A stretch of 9,761 nucleotides of DNA, from assembly GCA_003645495.1 (NCBI GenBank), contig QNFK01000038.1, forward strand, positions 1-9,761, given 5' to 3'. The notes under the pieces were generated by a model, which ran no database searches, was not told where the DNA came from, and saw nothing but the letters and a program-made list of their open reading frames with translations. The stretch comes from Gammaproteobacteria bacterium (GTDB lineage: Bacteria > Pseudomonadota > Gammaproteobacteria > Steroidobacterales > Woeseiaceae). Below, piece after piece: positions 1 through 5,888 of the stretch (its first letter is position 1; the number at the start of each line of letters is the position of its first letter). Made by a program: the position numbers and the translations under genes.

Positions 1-202
1 ATTCGACCCCATCAAGGAATATCTCACCGCTGTCTCTTGGCAAAAGGCCAGTCAGGATATTTACCAGCGTTGATTTTCCGGCACCGTTTTCGCCAACAAT
101 CGCGTGAATTTCTCCACGCCTGATCGTCAAATTGACGTCTTTCAGGACGGGCGTCGAAAATGACTTATTGAGGTTGTTGATGGAAAGCCGGGCTTTTTCC
201 AC
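1..202 (-). CDS. Sugar-type ABC transporter ATP-binding protein, N-terminal fragment
   Basis: This is the N-terminal 67 residues of an ABC ATPase that runs off the left edge of the window. It begins with a typical ABC opening (residues 8-15, INNLNKSF), then KDVNLTIRRGE, then a complete Walker A, GENGAGKST, at residues 37-45. The Q-loop, signature and Walker B lie outside. GTG at 202 gives the usual start distance from the Walker A and has GAG about 10 nt upstream. An alternative TTG at 217 would overlap the stop of the binding-protein gene. It follows an RbsB-like binding protein, so an RbsA/MglA-type ATPase that powers import of a monosaccharide or nucleoside is likely. These usually have two ATPase domains, which cannot be verified here. 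The permease gene is expected further left. The ABC family is certain; the substrate is inferred. Confidence 0.9.
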   Translation of the reverse strand, partial: MEKARLSINNLNKSFSTPVLKDVNLTIRRGEIHAIVGENGAGKSTLVNILTGLLPRDSGEIFLDGVE

Positions 203-213
203 TTTGCCGGATC

Positions 214-1188
214 TCAATCAAGGTCGTCGATCGTAACAAGATCAACTGGCGTTGCTTTATCAGCCAGCTCCACATCTGAGGAAATCGCTGCAAGCGCATA
301 TTCAATGCCGTAGACGGCCAGCAGATCCGCATGTTGATCGACCGTCGCCAATACGCTTTTCTCCCTGATCAGGTTTTGTACGGCTGAAATATTATCGAAA
401 CCGATAATTTGAATCTCGTCACTCTTACCAGCTTGCATAACCGCGGCGACGGCACCGAGCGCCATGTTGTCATTAGCACACAATATTGCTGCCAGGTCCG
501 GATACTGAACCAGGATCGCCGAGGTAATGACAACGGCGCTGGTTTGATCCCATTGCGCACTTTGCTGCGATACGACAATGAGCCCCGAATCGTCCATCGC
601 CTTATTGAAGCCGGCAGTACGTCTTTGCGAGTTGTAAGCGGTTGGCACACCCTCAAGGATCGCCACTTCCTGACCCTGGTCCAACTGAGCGGCCAGATAC
701 TGCCCTACCACTTCGGCGCCACGAAAATTATCCGGCCCAACGAAGGGTGCTTTCAATCCGTATTCCTTCAGTATCTCGCCGTCCAGGCGATTATCAATAT
801 TGACAATCACTATCCCTGCTGCGCTGGCCCTTGCTAATGCCGGCACAATAGCCTTTGAATCTGCTGGTGCGATGACAATGGCGTCCACACCCGACGCAAT
901 CATCTGGTCGATCAGGGCGACCTGCTGCGAAAGGTCAATTTCGTTTTTGATGCCGTTGACGATTAGCTGGTACTCGTCATCGTGCGAGGTTTGATGAGTC
1001 CTGGCACCATCCGCCATCGTGACAAAAAATTCGTTCGCCAGCGATTTCATTATCAGTGCTAGAACCGGCCGTTCCTGTTCCTCTCCGATTGACTCGCCAG
1101 TTTGTTGCGAATCGCTACAAGCTGCCAGACAAACCAGACAAATTACTGCTGCAGACGTCACTACCAACTTTGCTGCTGGGATTTTCAT
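214..1188 (-). CDS. RbsB-like sugar ABC transporter substrate-binding lipoprotein
   Basis: A 324-residue periplasmic binding protein of the ribose/galactose (Peripla_BP_4, LacI-fold) class. I take ATG at 1188, although the frame stays open to 1314, because a lipoprotein signal starts there: MKIPAAK, a hydrophobic stretch, then the lipobox LAAC with Cys24. An AGGT lies about 8 nt upstream of this ATG. The mature part shows the expected order: strand PVLALIMKSLANEFF, then DQMIASGVDAIVIAPADS, then NIDNRL, then VAILEGVPTAYNSQRRTAGF, then ILCANDNMALGAV, then IIGFDN and ATVDQHADLLA. It would capture a pentose, hexose or nucleoside and pass it to the ABC transporter encoded directly downstream. Residue +2 after the Cys is Ser, so under the usual proteobacterial rule it would be sorted to the outer membrane, which is odd for an ABC binding protein. 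The divergent nucleoside hydrolase suggests ribose or a nucleoside as substrate; this is inference. Confidence 0.9.
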   Translation of the reverse strand: MKIPAAKLVVTSAAVICLVCLAACSDSQQTGESIGEEQERPVLALIMKSLANEFFVTMADGARTHQTSHDDEYQLIVNGIKNEIDLSQQVALIDQMIASGVDAIVIAPADSKAIVPALARASAAGIVIVNIDNRLDGEILKEYGLKAPFVGPDNFRGAEVVGQYLAAQLDQGQEVAILEGVPTAYNSQRRTAGFNKAMDDSGLIVVSQQSAQWDQTSAVVITSAILVQYPDLAAILCANDNMALGAVAAVMQAGKSDEIQIIGFDNISAVQNLIREKSVLATVDQHADLLAVYGIEYALAAISSDVELADKATPVDLVTIDDLD

Positions 1189-1190
1189 CG

Positions 1191-1205
1191 CGTTACCTGT
1201 AAACG
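1191..1205. promoter_or_regulatory. Imperfect palindrome over the binding-protein RBS, possible operator
   Basis: The minus strand reads CGTTTACAGGTAACG, with arms CGTT/AACG around a central C-A-G. It is 15 nt long and ends 2 nt before the start codon, covering the AGG of the ribosome binding site. LacI-family repressors of sugar transport genes use operators of about this size and symmetry, but no regulator gene is visible and the match could be chance. Confidence 0.25.
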
Positions 1206-1247
1206 AATCAATTAACCTGAAGCAGGCACCAGTGCCCGCCGAAACTC

Positions 1248-1275
1248 GATATACTCTACCCAGCCACTTGCGCAA
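1248..1275 (-). promoter_or_regulatory. Candidate sigma-70 promoter for the binding-protein/ABC operon
   Basis: Read on the minus strand there is TTGCGC (1275-1270), a 16-nt spacer, and TATATC (1253-1248). This lies about 60 bp upstream of the ATG at 1188. Both hexamers are imperfect, so this is only a candidate. Confidence 0.22.
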
Positions 1276-1391
1276 AATACAGGCAAGCCTTGCTGGCATC
1301 GAATAGTTTGACAATACCGGTTCTTTTTGACGTTGTCGCTTGCTGCGAGTGCGACAGGCAAAAACAACAATATCAGTCTGACCCCGTACAC

Positions 1392-1404
1392 ATTCACGGT
1401 GAAT
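1392..1404. promoter_or_regulatory. Perfect 13-nt palindrome over the nucleoside hydrolase RBS
   Basis: ATTCAC-G-GTGAAT is perfectly symmetric about G1398. It contains the GGTGA that serves as ribosome binding site for the ATG at 1407. A bound repressor here would block translation initiation or early elongation. No function is demonstrated, and a 6-bp half-site can occur by chance. Confidence 0.25.
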
Positions 1405-1406
1405 TA

Positions 1407-2477
1407 ATGAAAAACCTGATCCTGCTCCTCCTGGGTGCTGCGAGTTTCGCTATCCCGGGAAGCGTTAGCGCACAAACTGACGAACGCATCCCAATAATAT
1501 TTGACACTGACTTCGTCATGCCTCCCGCCGACGACAGCCTTGCTCTCATGCTGGCGCTGCAGTCGCCTGAAATCGAAATTCTTGGCATTACCACCGTGGC
1601 TGGCAACGACAGTCTTGAACGAGCGACGTCAGATGTACTGAGGATGCTCGAAATCGCCGGTCAGCCCGGTATTCCCGTCTATCGCGGAGCCGACATGCCG
1701 CTGGTTCACGAGAAAAGTGATTTTGCAGTGCGCAGTTATGGCAATTGGTACTCAGACGAGCCGCCACCGCCGCCGCCAGGTGGATTCGCAACCAAGCAGA
1801 TCGAAAACGAAGCCGCGGTCTCTTTTATTGTCAGAACAGTATTGGCGAGCCCGAACAAAGTCACGCTGGTTGCAATTGGTCCATTGACCAATATTGCCCA
1901 GGCTATTCGTGCAGAACCCAAATTTGCAGAAAATGTTAAGCAGCTGGTAATCATGGGCGGAGCGATTGCGCTCCTGCCGGATGGCGCCGGTAACATTACG
2001 CCGAATGCAGAATACAATTTCTGGGTCGATCCGGAAGCCGCGCATGTAACACTTCGATCCGGCATCCCGATCGAGCTTTCACCACTCAATGTTTCCAGAA
2101 AATCTGCGTTAACGAAGTACTGGTACGAAAAAATGGTGGCTGTCGAAACGCCGCTGACCCGACTTCTAAAGGACACGATGGGAGCGCGCTTTGCGGCCGA
2201 GCCCGACAAATCGTGGTTCATGTACGACCAGATAGCGATGGCGAGTCTTATAGACCCCAGCCTCGTAACGACGGAGCGACTCTACGTCGATGTAAACATC
2301 GATCACGGCATCAGCTATGGTGTGTCAGTCGGCGGCAGGAAGATCTGGCCGGGAGCAGAACTGGCACAGGAGATGAATGTTCAGTTCGATCTTGACTGGA
2401 CCCGGTTCATCGAAATGTTCGTGGCAAGAGTTCAGGCCCCGTTACAGGGCGAACGCAAGCGAGCGGCAGAAGAATGA
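1407..2477 (+). CDS. Exported inosine/uridine-preferring-type nucleoside hydrolase
   Basis: A 356-residue nucleoside hydrolase (IU_nuc_hydro family), which splits nucleosides into base and ribose. The ATG at 1407 is preferred to the longer frame from 1290 because it opens a clear Sec signal peptide (MKNLILLLLGAASFAIPG, with VSA before Gln23) and has GGTGA upstream; the product should be periplasmic. Family landmarks are the calcium-site Asp cluster DTD (33-35) with DD (42-43), TTVAGN (62-67), AIGPLTN (156-162), VIMGG (181-185), and NAEYNFWVDPEAA (200-212) with Asn204 and Asp208. Asp274 lies in MYDQIA, where many relatives have His-Asp. Two oddities stand out. The first motif reads DTDFVMPPADDS, three residues longer than the classic DTDPGxDDA. 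The usual catalytic His is Tyr273. A run of six prolines lies at 119-124. The gene overlaps dapE by ATGA and is divergent from the sugar ABC genes. The family is confident; substrate preference is unknown. Confidence 0.9.
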   Translation: MKNLILLLLGAASFAIPGSVSAQTDERIPIIFDTDFVMPPADDSLALMLALQSPEIEILGITTVAGNDSLERATSDVLRMLEIAGQPGIPVYRGADMPLVHEKSDFAVRSYGNWYSDEPPPPPPGGFATKQIENEAAVSFIVRTVLASPNKVTLVAIGPLTNIAQAIRAEPKFAENVKQLVIMGGAIALLPDGAGNITPNAEYNFWVDPEAAHVTLRSGIPIELSPLNVSRKSALTKYWYEKMVAVETPLTRLLKDTMGARFAAEPDKSWFMYDQIAMASLIDPSLVTTERLYVDVNIDHGISYGVSVGGRKIWPGAELAQEMNVQFDLDWTRFIEMFVARVQAPLQGERKRAAEE

Positions 2478-3637
2478 GCAATAAACAATCATCGGCACCA
2501 GCGCATGGCGACCCTGCCATCGCCCTGCTTTATGAATTGATACGCCGTCCATCAGTAACACCCGATGATGCTGGCTGCCAGGACATCCTGATAGAACGGC
2601 TCGAAGCCGCGGGATTCATTTGCGAGACAATGCAGTTTGCCGACGTCACCAACCTCTGGGCGCGTCGCGGAACCGACTCGCCAGTCTTGTGTTTTGCCGG
2701 GCACACGGATGTGGTGCCGCCGGGAGCTACTGAAGAATGGGATTCCGATCCGTTCGATCCGGTCGTTCGTGATGGCAAACTTTTTGGTCGGGGCTCTGCG
2801 GATATGAAGAGTGGTCTTGCAGCGATGATTGTGGCCGCTGAACGCTTTGTTGCGGAATACCCAGATCATGATGGCAGCCTTGCGTTCCTGATTACCAGCG
2901 ATGAGGAAGGGCCAGCACGTAATGGCACATTGAAAGTCATCGAAGCGCTGCGTGATCGCGACGAGAGTATTGACTATTGTGTGCTAGGTGAGCCATCGAG
3001 CGAAAAAACACTTGGAGACGTCGTCCGCAATGGCAGACGCGGCTCGCTGAGCGGCATGTTGACGGTAAGAGGAGTTCAGGGGCATGTCGCCTACCCACAG
3101 TTGGCCGATAATCCGATTCACCGATTCGCGCCTGTACTGACAGAGCTGCAAAGCACTGTTTGGGATAGCGGCAATTCCTGGTTCCCACCCACCAGTTTTC
3201 AGATGGTTGCACTGAGTAGTGGTTCCGGCGCACCGAATGTCACGCCGGCGGATCTCAGTACGAGGTTCAACTTTCGTTATTCAACGGTATGGACCCACGA
3301 GACGTTGAAGCAGGAAGTCGCAACAATTTTTTCTCGCCACGAATTCAGCTATGAACTCGAATGGCATTTGTCCGGTGAACCTTTTCTGACGGAACCGGGC
3401 GAATTGATCGACGCAGTTGTTTCTGTCGTTACCGAACATTCGGGTTCCGCACCGGAGCTGTCAACCGGTGGTGGTACGTCGGATGGGCGGTTTATTGCGA
3501 AGATCGGTGCTGATATTGTTGAGCTTGGACCGGTAAACGCATCAATTCACAAAGTGAATGAACATGTGTTGCTGGAAGATGTGCCGCGTCTCGGCAAGAT
3601 GTACGAGGGCATTATGGAGAAGTTGTTGGTGGGTTGA
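2474..3637 (+). CDS. dapE: Succinyl-diaminopimelate desuccinylase
   Basis: A 387-residue M20 di-zinc peptidase that hydrolyses N-succinyl-L,L-diaminopimelate to diaminopimelate and succinate, a cytoplasmic step in lysine and peptidoglycan precursor synthesis. Metal ligands and catalytic residues are all present: His77 and Asp79 (FAGHTDVVPPG), Asp110 (GRGSADMKSG), Glu144 and Glu145 (TSDEEGPARNG), Glu173 (LGEPSS) and His359 (NASIHKVNE). These sit at a constant offset of +10 from the Haemophilus DapE residues as I remember them. RNGRRGSLSG, GHVAYP and TGGGTSDGRF also match DapE rather than ArgE or a carboxypeptidase. The ATG at 2474 overlaps the nucleoside hydrolase stop (ATGA), implying translational coupling between apparently unrelated functions. 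Since the convergent arginine operon probably uses succinylated intermediates and shows no deacylase here, a second role on N-succinyl-citrulline is possible but speculative. Confidence 0.95.
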   Translation: MSNKQSSAPAHGDPAIALLYELIRRPSVTPDDAGCQDILIERLEAAGFICETMQFADVTNLWARRGTDSPVLCFAGHTDVVPPGATEEWDSDPFDPVVRDGKLFGRGSADMKSGLAAMIVAAERFVAEYPDHDGSLAFLITSDEEGPARNGTLKVIEALRDRDESIDYCVLGEPSSEKTLGDVVRNGRRGSLSGMLTVRGVQGHVAYPQLADNPIHRFAPVLTELQSTVWDSGNSWFPPTSFQMVALSSGSGAPNVTPADLSTRFNFRYSTVWTHETLKQEVATIFSRHEFSYELEWHLSGEPFLTEPGELIDAVVSVVTEHSGSAPELSTGGGTSDGRFIAKIGADIVELGPVNASIHKVNEHVLLEDVPRLGKMYEGIMEKLLVG

Positions 3638-3661
3638 TTAAGTGTGCCGTAAGTCGTCCCT

Positions 3662-3753
3662 ATTCGCGGCTAAAGCCGCTCCTACACATCACTGCCAGTT
3701 CCGCGACTATGCCAACTCCACGATCATCTGTAGGAGCGGCTTTAGCCGCGAAT
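3662..3753. repeat. REP doublet (REPIN): perfect 25-bp inverted repeat
   Basis: Two arms, 3662-3686 and 3729-3753, are exact reverse complements over 25 bp, separated by a 42-nt spacer. Each arm also carries its own short palindrome, GCGGCTAAAGCCGC. The core, GTAGGAGCGGCTTTAGCCGC on the plus strand of the right arm, is the type of REP sequence widespread in Pseudomonas, Xanthomonadales and other gammaproteobacteria, usually mobilised by a RAYT (REP-associated tyrosine transposase). It fills the gap between convergent dapE and argH, the classic REP position, and could form a large RNA hairpin from either transcript that limits read-through or protects 3' ends. No U-tract follows either arm, so it is not a canonical intrinsic terminator. 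No RAYT gene is in the window. Confidence 0.93.
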
Positions 3754-3768
3754 GGCCAAAACGTACGC

Positions 3769-4953
3769 CTATTTCGAATATCGCGCCGCAATCCGCCCGT
3801 AAGCTTCACGAAACGGAATTCCCTCCGACCTGACAAGCTCGTAAGCTTCCTCGGTAGAATAAAGCTCTTCACCAAGCTCGATGTTTTGCGGCAGGAATTC
3901 AAGCTTCGATATCAAGTGCGCCATGATATCGACGCTTTCAATCGTCAGGTCAATCGACCTGAAAACCGGCGCTTTCATGCGTTGCAGGTCACGCTGGAAT
4001 CCCGATGGCAATTTTGCCGCAATCATCATGCACTCCTGTAAACAGGCCTGTGCAGTTGCAGTTGCGCCGCGAACCAGTTCAAGGACGTCGGGATTGCGCT
4101 TTTGCGGCATGATTGACGAGCCTGTCGTAACGTCCGCCGCCAACTCGATATAGCGAAACTCCTGCGTATAAAAGAGCAGCAAATCGCTCGCCAGACGACC
4201 CAGATCCTGCATCAGAAGTGCCAGTTCGAACAACAAGCCGCTTTCGCCCTTGCCGCGGGAAAGTTGCACTGCTGTCACTGGTGATTGTGTTTCGCTAAAG
4301 CCCAGTTTTTCAGTCGTTGCATCGCGGTCAATTGGCAATCCCGGGGTACCGTACCCGGCGGCACTGCCCAGGGGATTCTTGCTCAGACGCCTTCGCGCAG
4401 AGGTCAGCCCATCTGTCGCGTCGGCGAACGCTTCCTGAAAACCGCCGGCCCACAATGTCACGCTTGAGGGCATGGCATGCTGCATGTGAGTGCTACCGGG
4501 AAGGTCAATGTCGCCCTGTCGTTGTTTAAGCTCGCGCAACGCTTCGTCCAGACCCGCAACGCTCTCCGACACTTCACTGGTTACATCCAGCAAATACAGT
4601 CGCAACGCCGTAAGCACCTGGTCGTTTCGCGACCGACCCAGGTGTACACGACCGCCGGCGTCGCCAATCATATCCGTCAGTCGGGTTTCCAGTGCCGTGT
4701 GTACGTCTTCGTCTTCCAGACTGATTTGCCATTCGCCGGCGGCGAAATCCTCAGCGAGCTTTTGCAAGCCGTTACAGATTGCAGTGCAGTCGTCTTTACT
4801 TAGCAAACTCTGCTCTGCGAGCATTTCAGCGTGGGCGATGCTACCGCGGACATCGTAGTCAACCAGCCTGGCATCGAGCTGATGATCCTCGCCCGCCGTG
4901 TAACGCAACACGCGTTCATCAAGCGGCAAGCCTTTCTCCCAGAGTCGGCTCAC
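3769..4953 (-). CDS. argH: Argininosuccinate lyase, short C-terminus
   Basis: A 394-residue fumarase/aspartase-superfamily enzyme that cleaves argininosuccinate to arginine and fumarate, the last step of arginine synthesis. Visible motifs are VHLGRSRNDQ (103-112), GSTHMQHAMPSS with His156 (153-164), NPLGSAAGYG (193-202), and the superfamily signature GSSIMPQKRNPD (278-289) carrying the flexible-loop serine pair, followed by LPSGFQRDLQ. It starts with GTG at 4953, overlapping the argB stop by GTGA, so it is translationally coupled. N-terminal LWEKG and the general sequence recall Bacteroidetes ArgH more than the E. coli enzyme. It is short: typical ArgH has about 430-460 residues, while this one stops soon after the helix GIPFREAYGRIAARYSK. 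Its stop is only 15 nt from the REPIN. Catalytic motifs are intact, so it is probably active, but roughly the last 40-60 residues are missing. Confidence 0.93.
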   Translation of the reverse strand: MSRLWEKGLPLDERVLRYTAGEDHQLDARLVDYDVRGSIAHAEMLAEQSLLSKDDCTAICNGLQKLAEDFAAGEWQISLEDEDVHTALETRLTDMIGDAGGRVHLGRSRNDQVLTALRLYLLDVTSEVSESVAGLDEALRELKQRQGDIDLPGSTHMQHAMPSSVTLWAGGFQEAFADATDGLTSARRRLSKNPLGSAAGYGTPGLPIDRDATTEKLGFSETQSPVTAVQLSRGKGESGLLFELALLMQDLGRLASDLLLFYTQEFRYIELAADVTTGSSIMPQKRNPDVLELVRGATATAQACLQECMMIAAKLPSGFQRDLQRMKAPVFRSIDLTIESVDIMAHLISKLEFLPQNIELGEELYSTEEAYELVRSEGIPFREAYGRIAARYSK

Positions 4954-5888
4954 GATTCTTGTCCCGTCGATGCCTGCTCGGCGAGCGTTAGTGCTGCAAT
5001 ATCATCAACCACCAGGGTGCCTGTGCCCTCGTTGGTGAAGACCTCAAGCAACAGGCTGTCCGCCACCTTGTATGAAATAACATGCACGCGTTTCACTCCG
5101 TTTTTGAGTGCCGCATCGATAGCTGCAGCCTTTGGCAACATACCGTCGGCCAGTTTTCCCTCATCACCCAGTTTTCTGAGTGCACTTCGATCTACATAAG
5201 AAATCAGCGAGCGCGGATCATTAATATTCTCAAGAATTCCCGCGGCGCCGGTCGCAAGAATCAGTTTTTCCGCACCGAGTTCGGCAGCGATAGCTGCTGC
5301 AACCGTATCTGCGTTAATATTCAACACCATCCCGGTTTCGTCGCATGAGATTGGGCTGACCACTGGCATCAATCCCGCATCAAGTTGTTTTTGCAGCACA
5401 TCCGCATCAACCGACTCAATGTCGCCGACATAGCCATAGTCAATTTCTTTTTTGCCATCTTCTTTTACGGGTGGTCGGCGTTTTGCCCTAATCAAGCCAG
5501 CGTCGACGCCGCTAATACCAACCGCCGGAATTTCCAGGTCACGGCAGGCTGCCAGTGCGCGTGTATTGATCTGCCCGTTTAGCACCATGGTGGCGATGTC
5601 CAGCGAAGATTCGTCCGTCACTCTGCGACCATCGACGAACTTCGTGTCGACTCCCAGCGCACTGGCAAGCTCCGTTGCTTGCGGGCCGCCTCCGTGCACC
5701 AGCACAACGCGAATACCGACCTGATGCAAAATGCCGACCTGCTCCATGAATTCGCGCGTGGTCTGCGAATTCGCGAATACTTCACCACCAGCCTTCAGCA
5801 CGAATATCTTTTTCTTGAACAAGCGGATGTAAGGCGCCGCGTGCTTGAGCGCGGATACTATAACGGCACGGTCTTTGTTCGTGCTCAT
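4950..5888 (-). CDS. argB: N-acetylglutamate kinase (possibly acts on N-succinylglutamate)
   Basis: A 312-residue amino acid kinase that phosphorylates the gamma-carboxylate of N-acyl-glutamate, the second step of the acylated arginine pathway. Motifs: Lys32 in VLKAGGE (30-36; the family more often has KYGG), HGGGPQ (65-70), DGRRVTDE (86-93), NINADT (190-195), ILATGAAGIL (210-219), GMLPKAAAIDAAL (249-261) with Lys253, and EGTGT (287-291). The N-terminal segment ALKHAAPYIRLFKKK resembles the mobile N-helix present in arginine-inhibited kinases, so feedback inhibition by arginine is plausible. An insert around 136-150 (KRRPPVKEDGKKEID) lies between the GVDAGLIRA and YVGDIESV segments. ATG at 5888 overlaps the stop of the carbamoyltransferase gene by ATGA. 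If the pathway uses succinyl groups, its substrate would be N-succinylglutamate; the sequence alone does not decide this. Confidence 0.94.
   Translation of the reverse strand: MSTNKDRAVIVSALKHAAPYIRLFKKKIFVLKAGGEVFANSQTTREFMEQVGILHQVGIRVVLVHGGGPQATELASALGVDTKFVDGRRVTDESSLDIATMVLNGQINTRALAACRDLEIPAVGISGVDAGLIRAKRRPPVKEDGKKEIDYGYVGDIESVDADVLQKQLDAGLMPVVSPISCDETGMVLNINADTVAAAIAAELGAEKLILATGAAGILENINDPRSLISYVDRSALRKLGDEGKLADGMLPKAAAIDAALKNGVKRVHVISYKVADSLLLEVFTNEGTGTLVVDDIAALTLAEQASTGQES

Larger units (their letters stand above)
1189..1406. promoter_or_regulatory. Divergent intergenic control region
   Basis: A 218-bp gap separates the binding-protein gene (leftward) from the nucleoside hydrolase gene (rightward), so it must carry both promoters. 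No coding sequence is convincing here; the open frames that cross it are upstream extensions of the two genes. A perfect TTGACA lies at 1308-1313 on the plus strand, but I see no good -10 hexamer 16-18 nt downstream. TTGAC recurs at 1327. A short palindrome overlaps each gene's ribosome binding site (listed separately). Confidence 0.6.

Noticed and set aside
409..837. 142-codon plus-strand open frame
   Set aside because: Antisense to the binding-protein gene with no domain signal.
1189..1314. Upstream extension of the binding-protein gene to an ATG at 1314
   Set aside because: It would add 42 residues in front of a clear lipoprotein signal peptide; the ATG at 1188 with AGGT upstream is the better start.
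1308..1336. Plus-strand promoter built on the perfect TTGACA at 1308
   Set aside because: No acceptable -10 hexamer occurs at 16-18 nt spacing, so I do not list it as a promoter.
1290..1406. Upstream extension of the nucleoside hydrolase to an ATG at 1290
   Set aside because: It would bury the Sec signal peptide behind 39 residues of unlikely sequence.
1736..2221. 161-codon minus-strand open frame
   Set aside because: It is antisense to the nucleoside hydrolase; its glycine run is the complement of the poly-proline codons.
3662..3753. Intrinsic terminator or CRISPR-like repeat
   Set aside because: There is no T-run after either arm, and only two arms in inverted orientation, which fits a REP doublet.
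3634..4041. 135-codon plus-strand open frame after dapE
   Set aside because: It runs through the REP repeat and antisense to argH, with no motif; it is not a gene.
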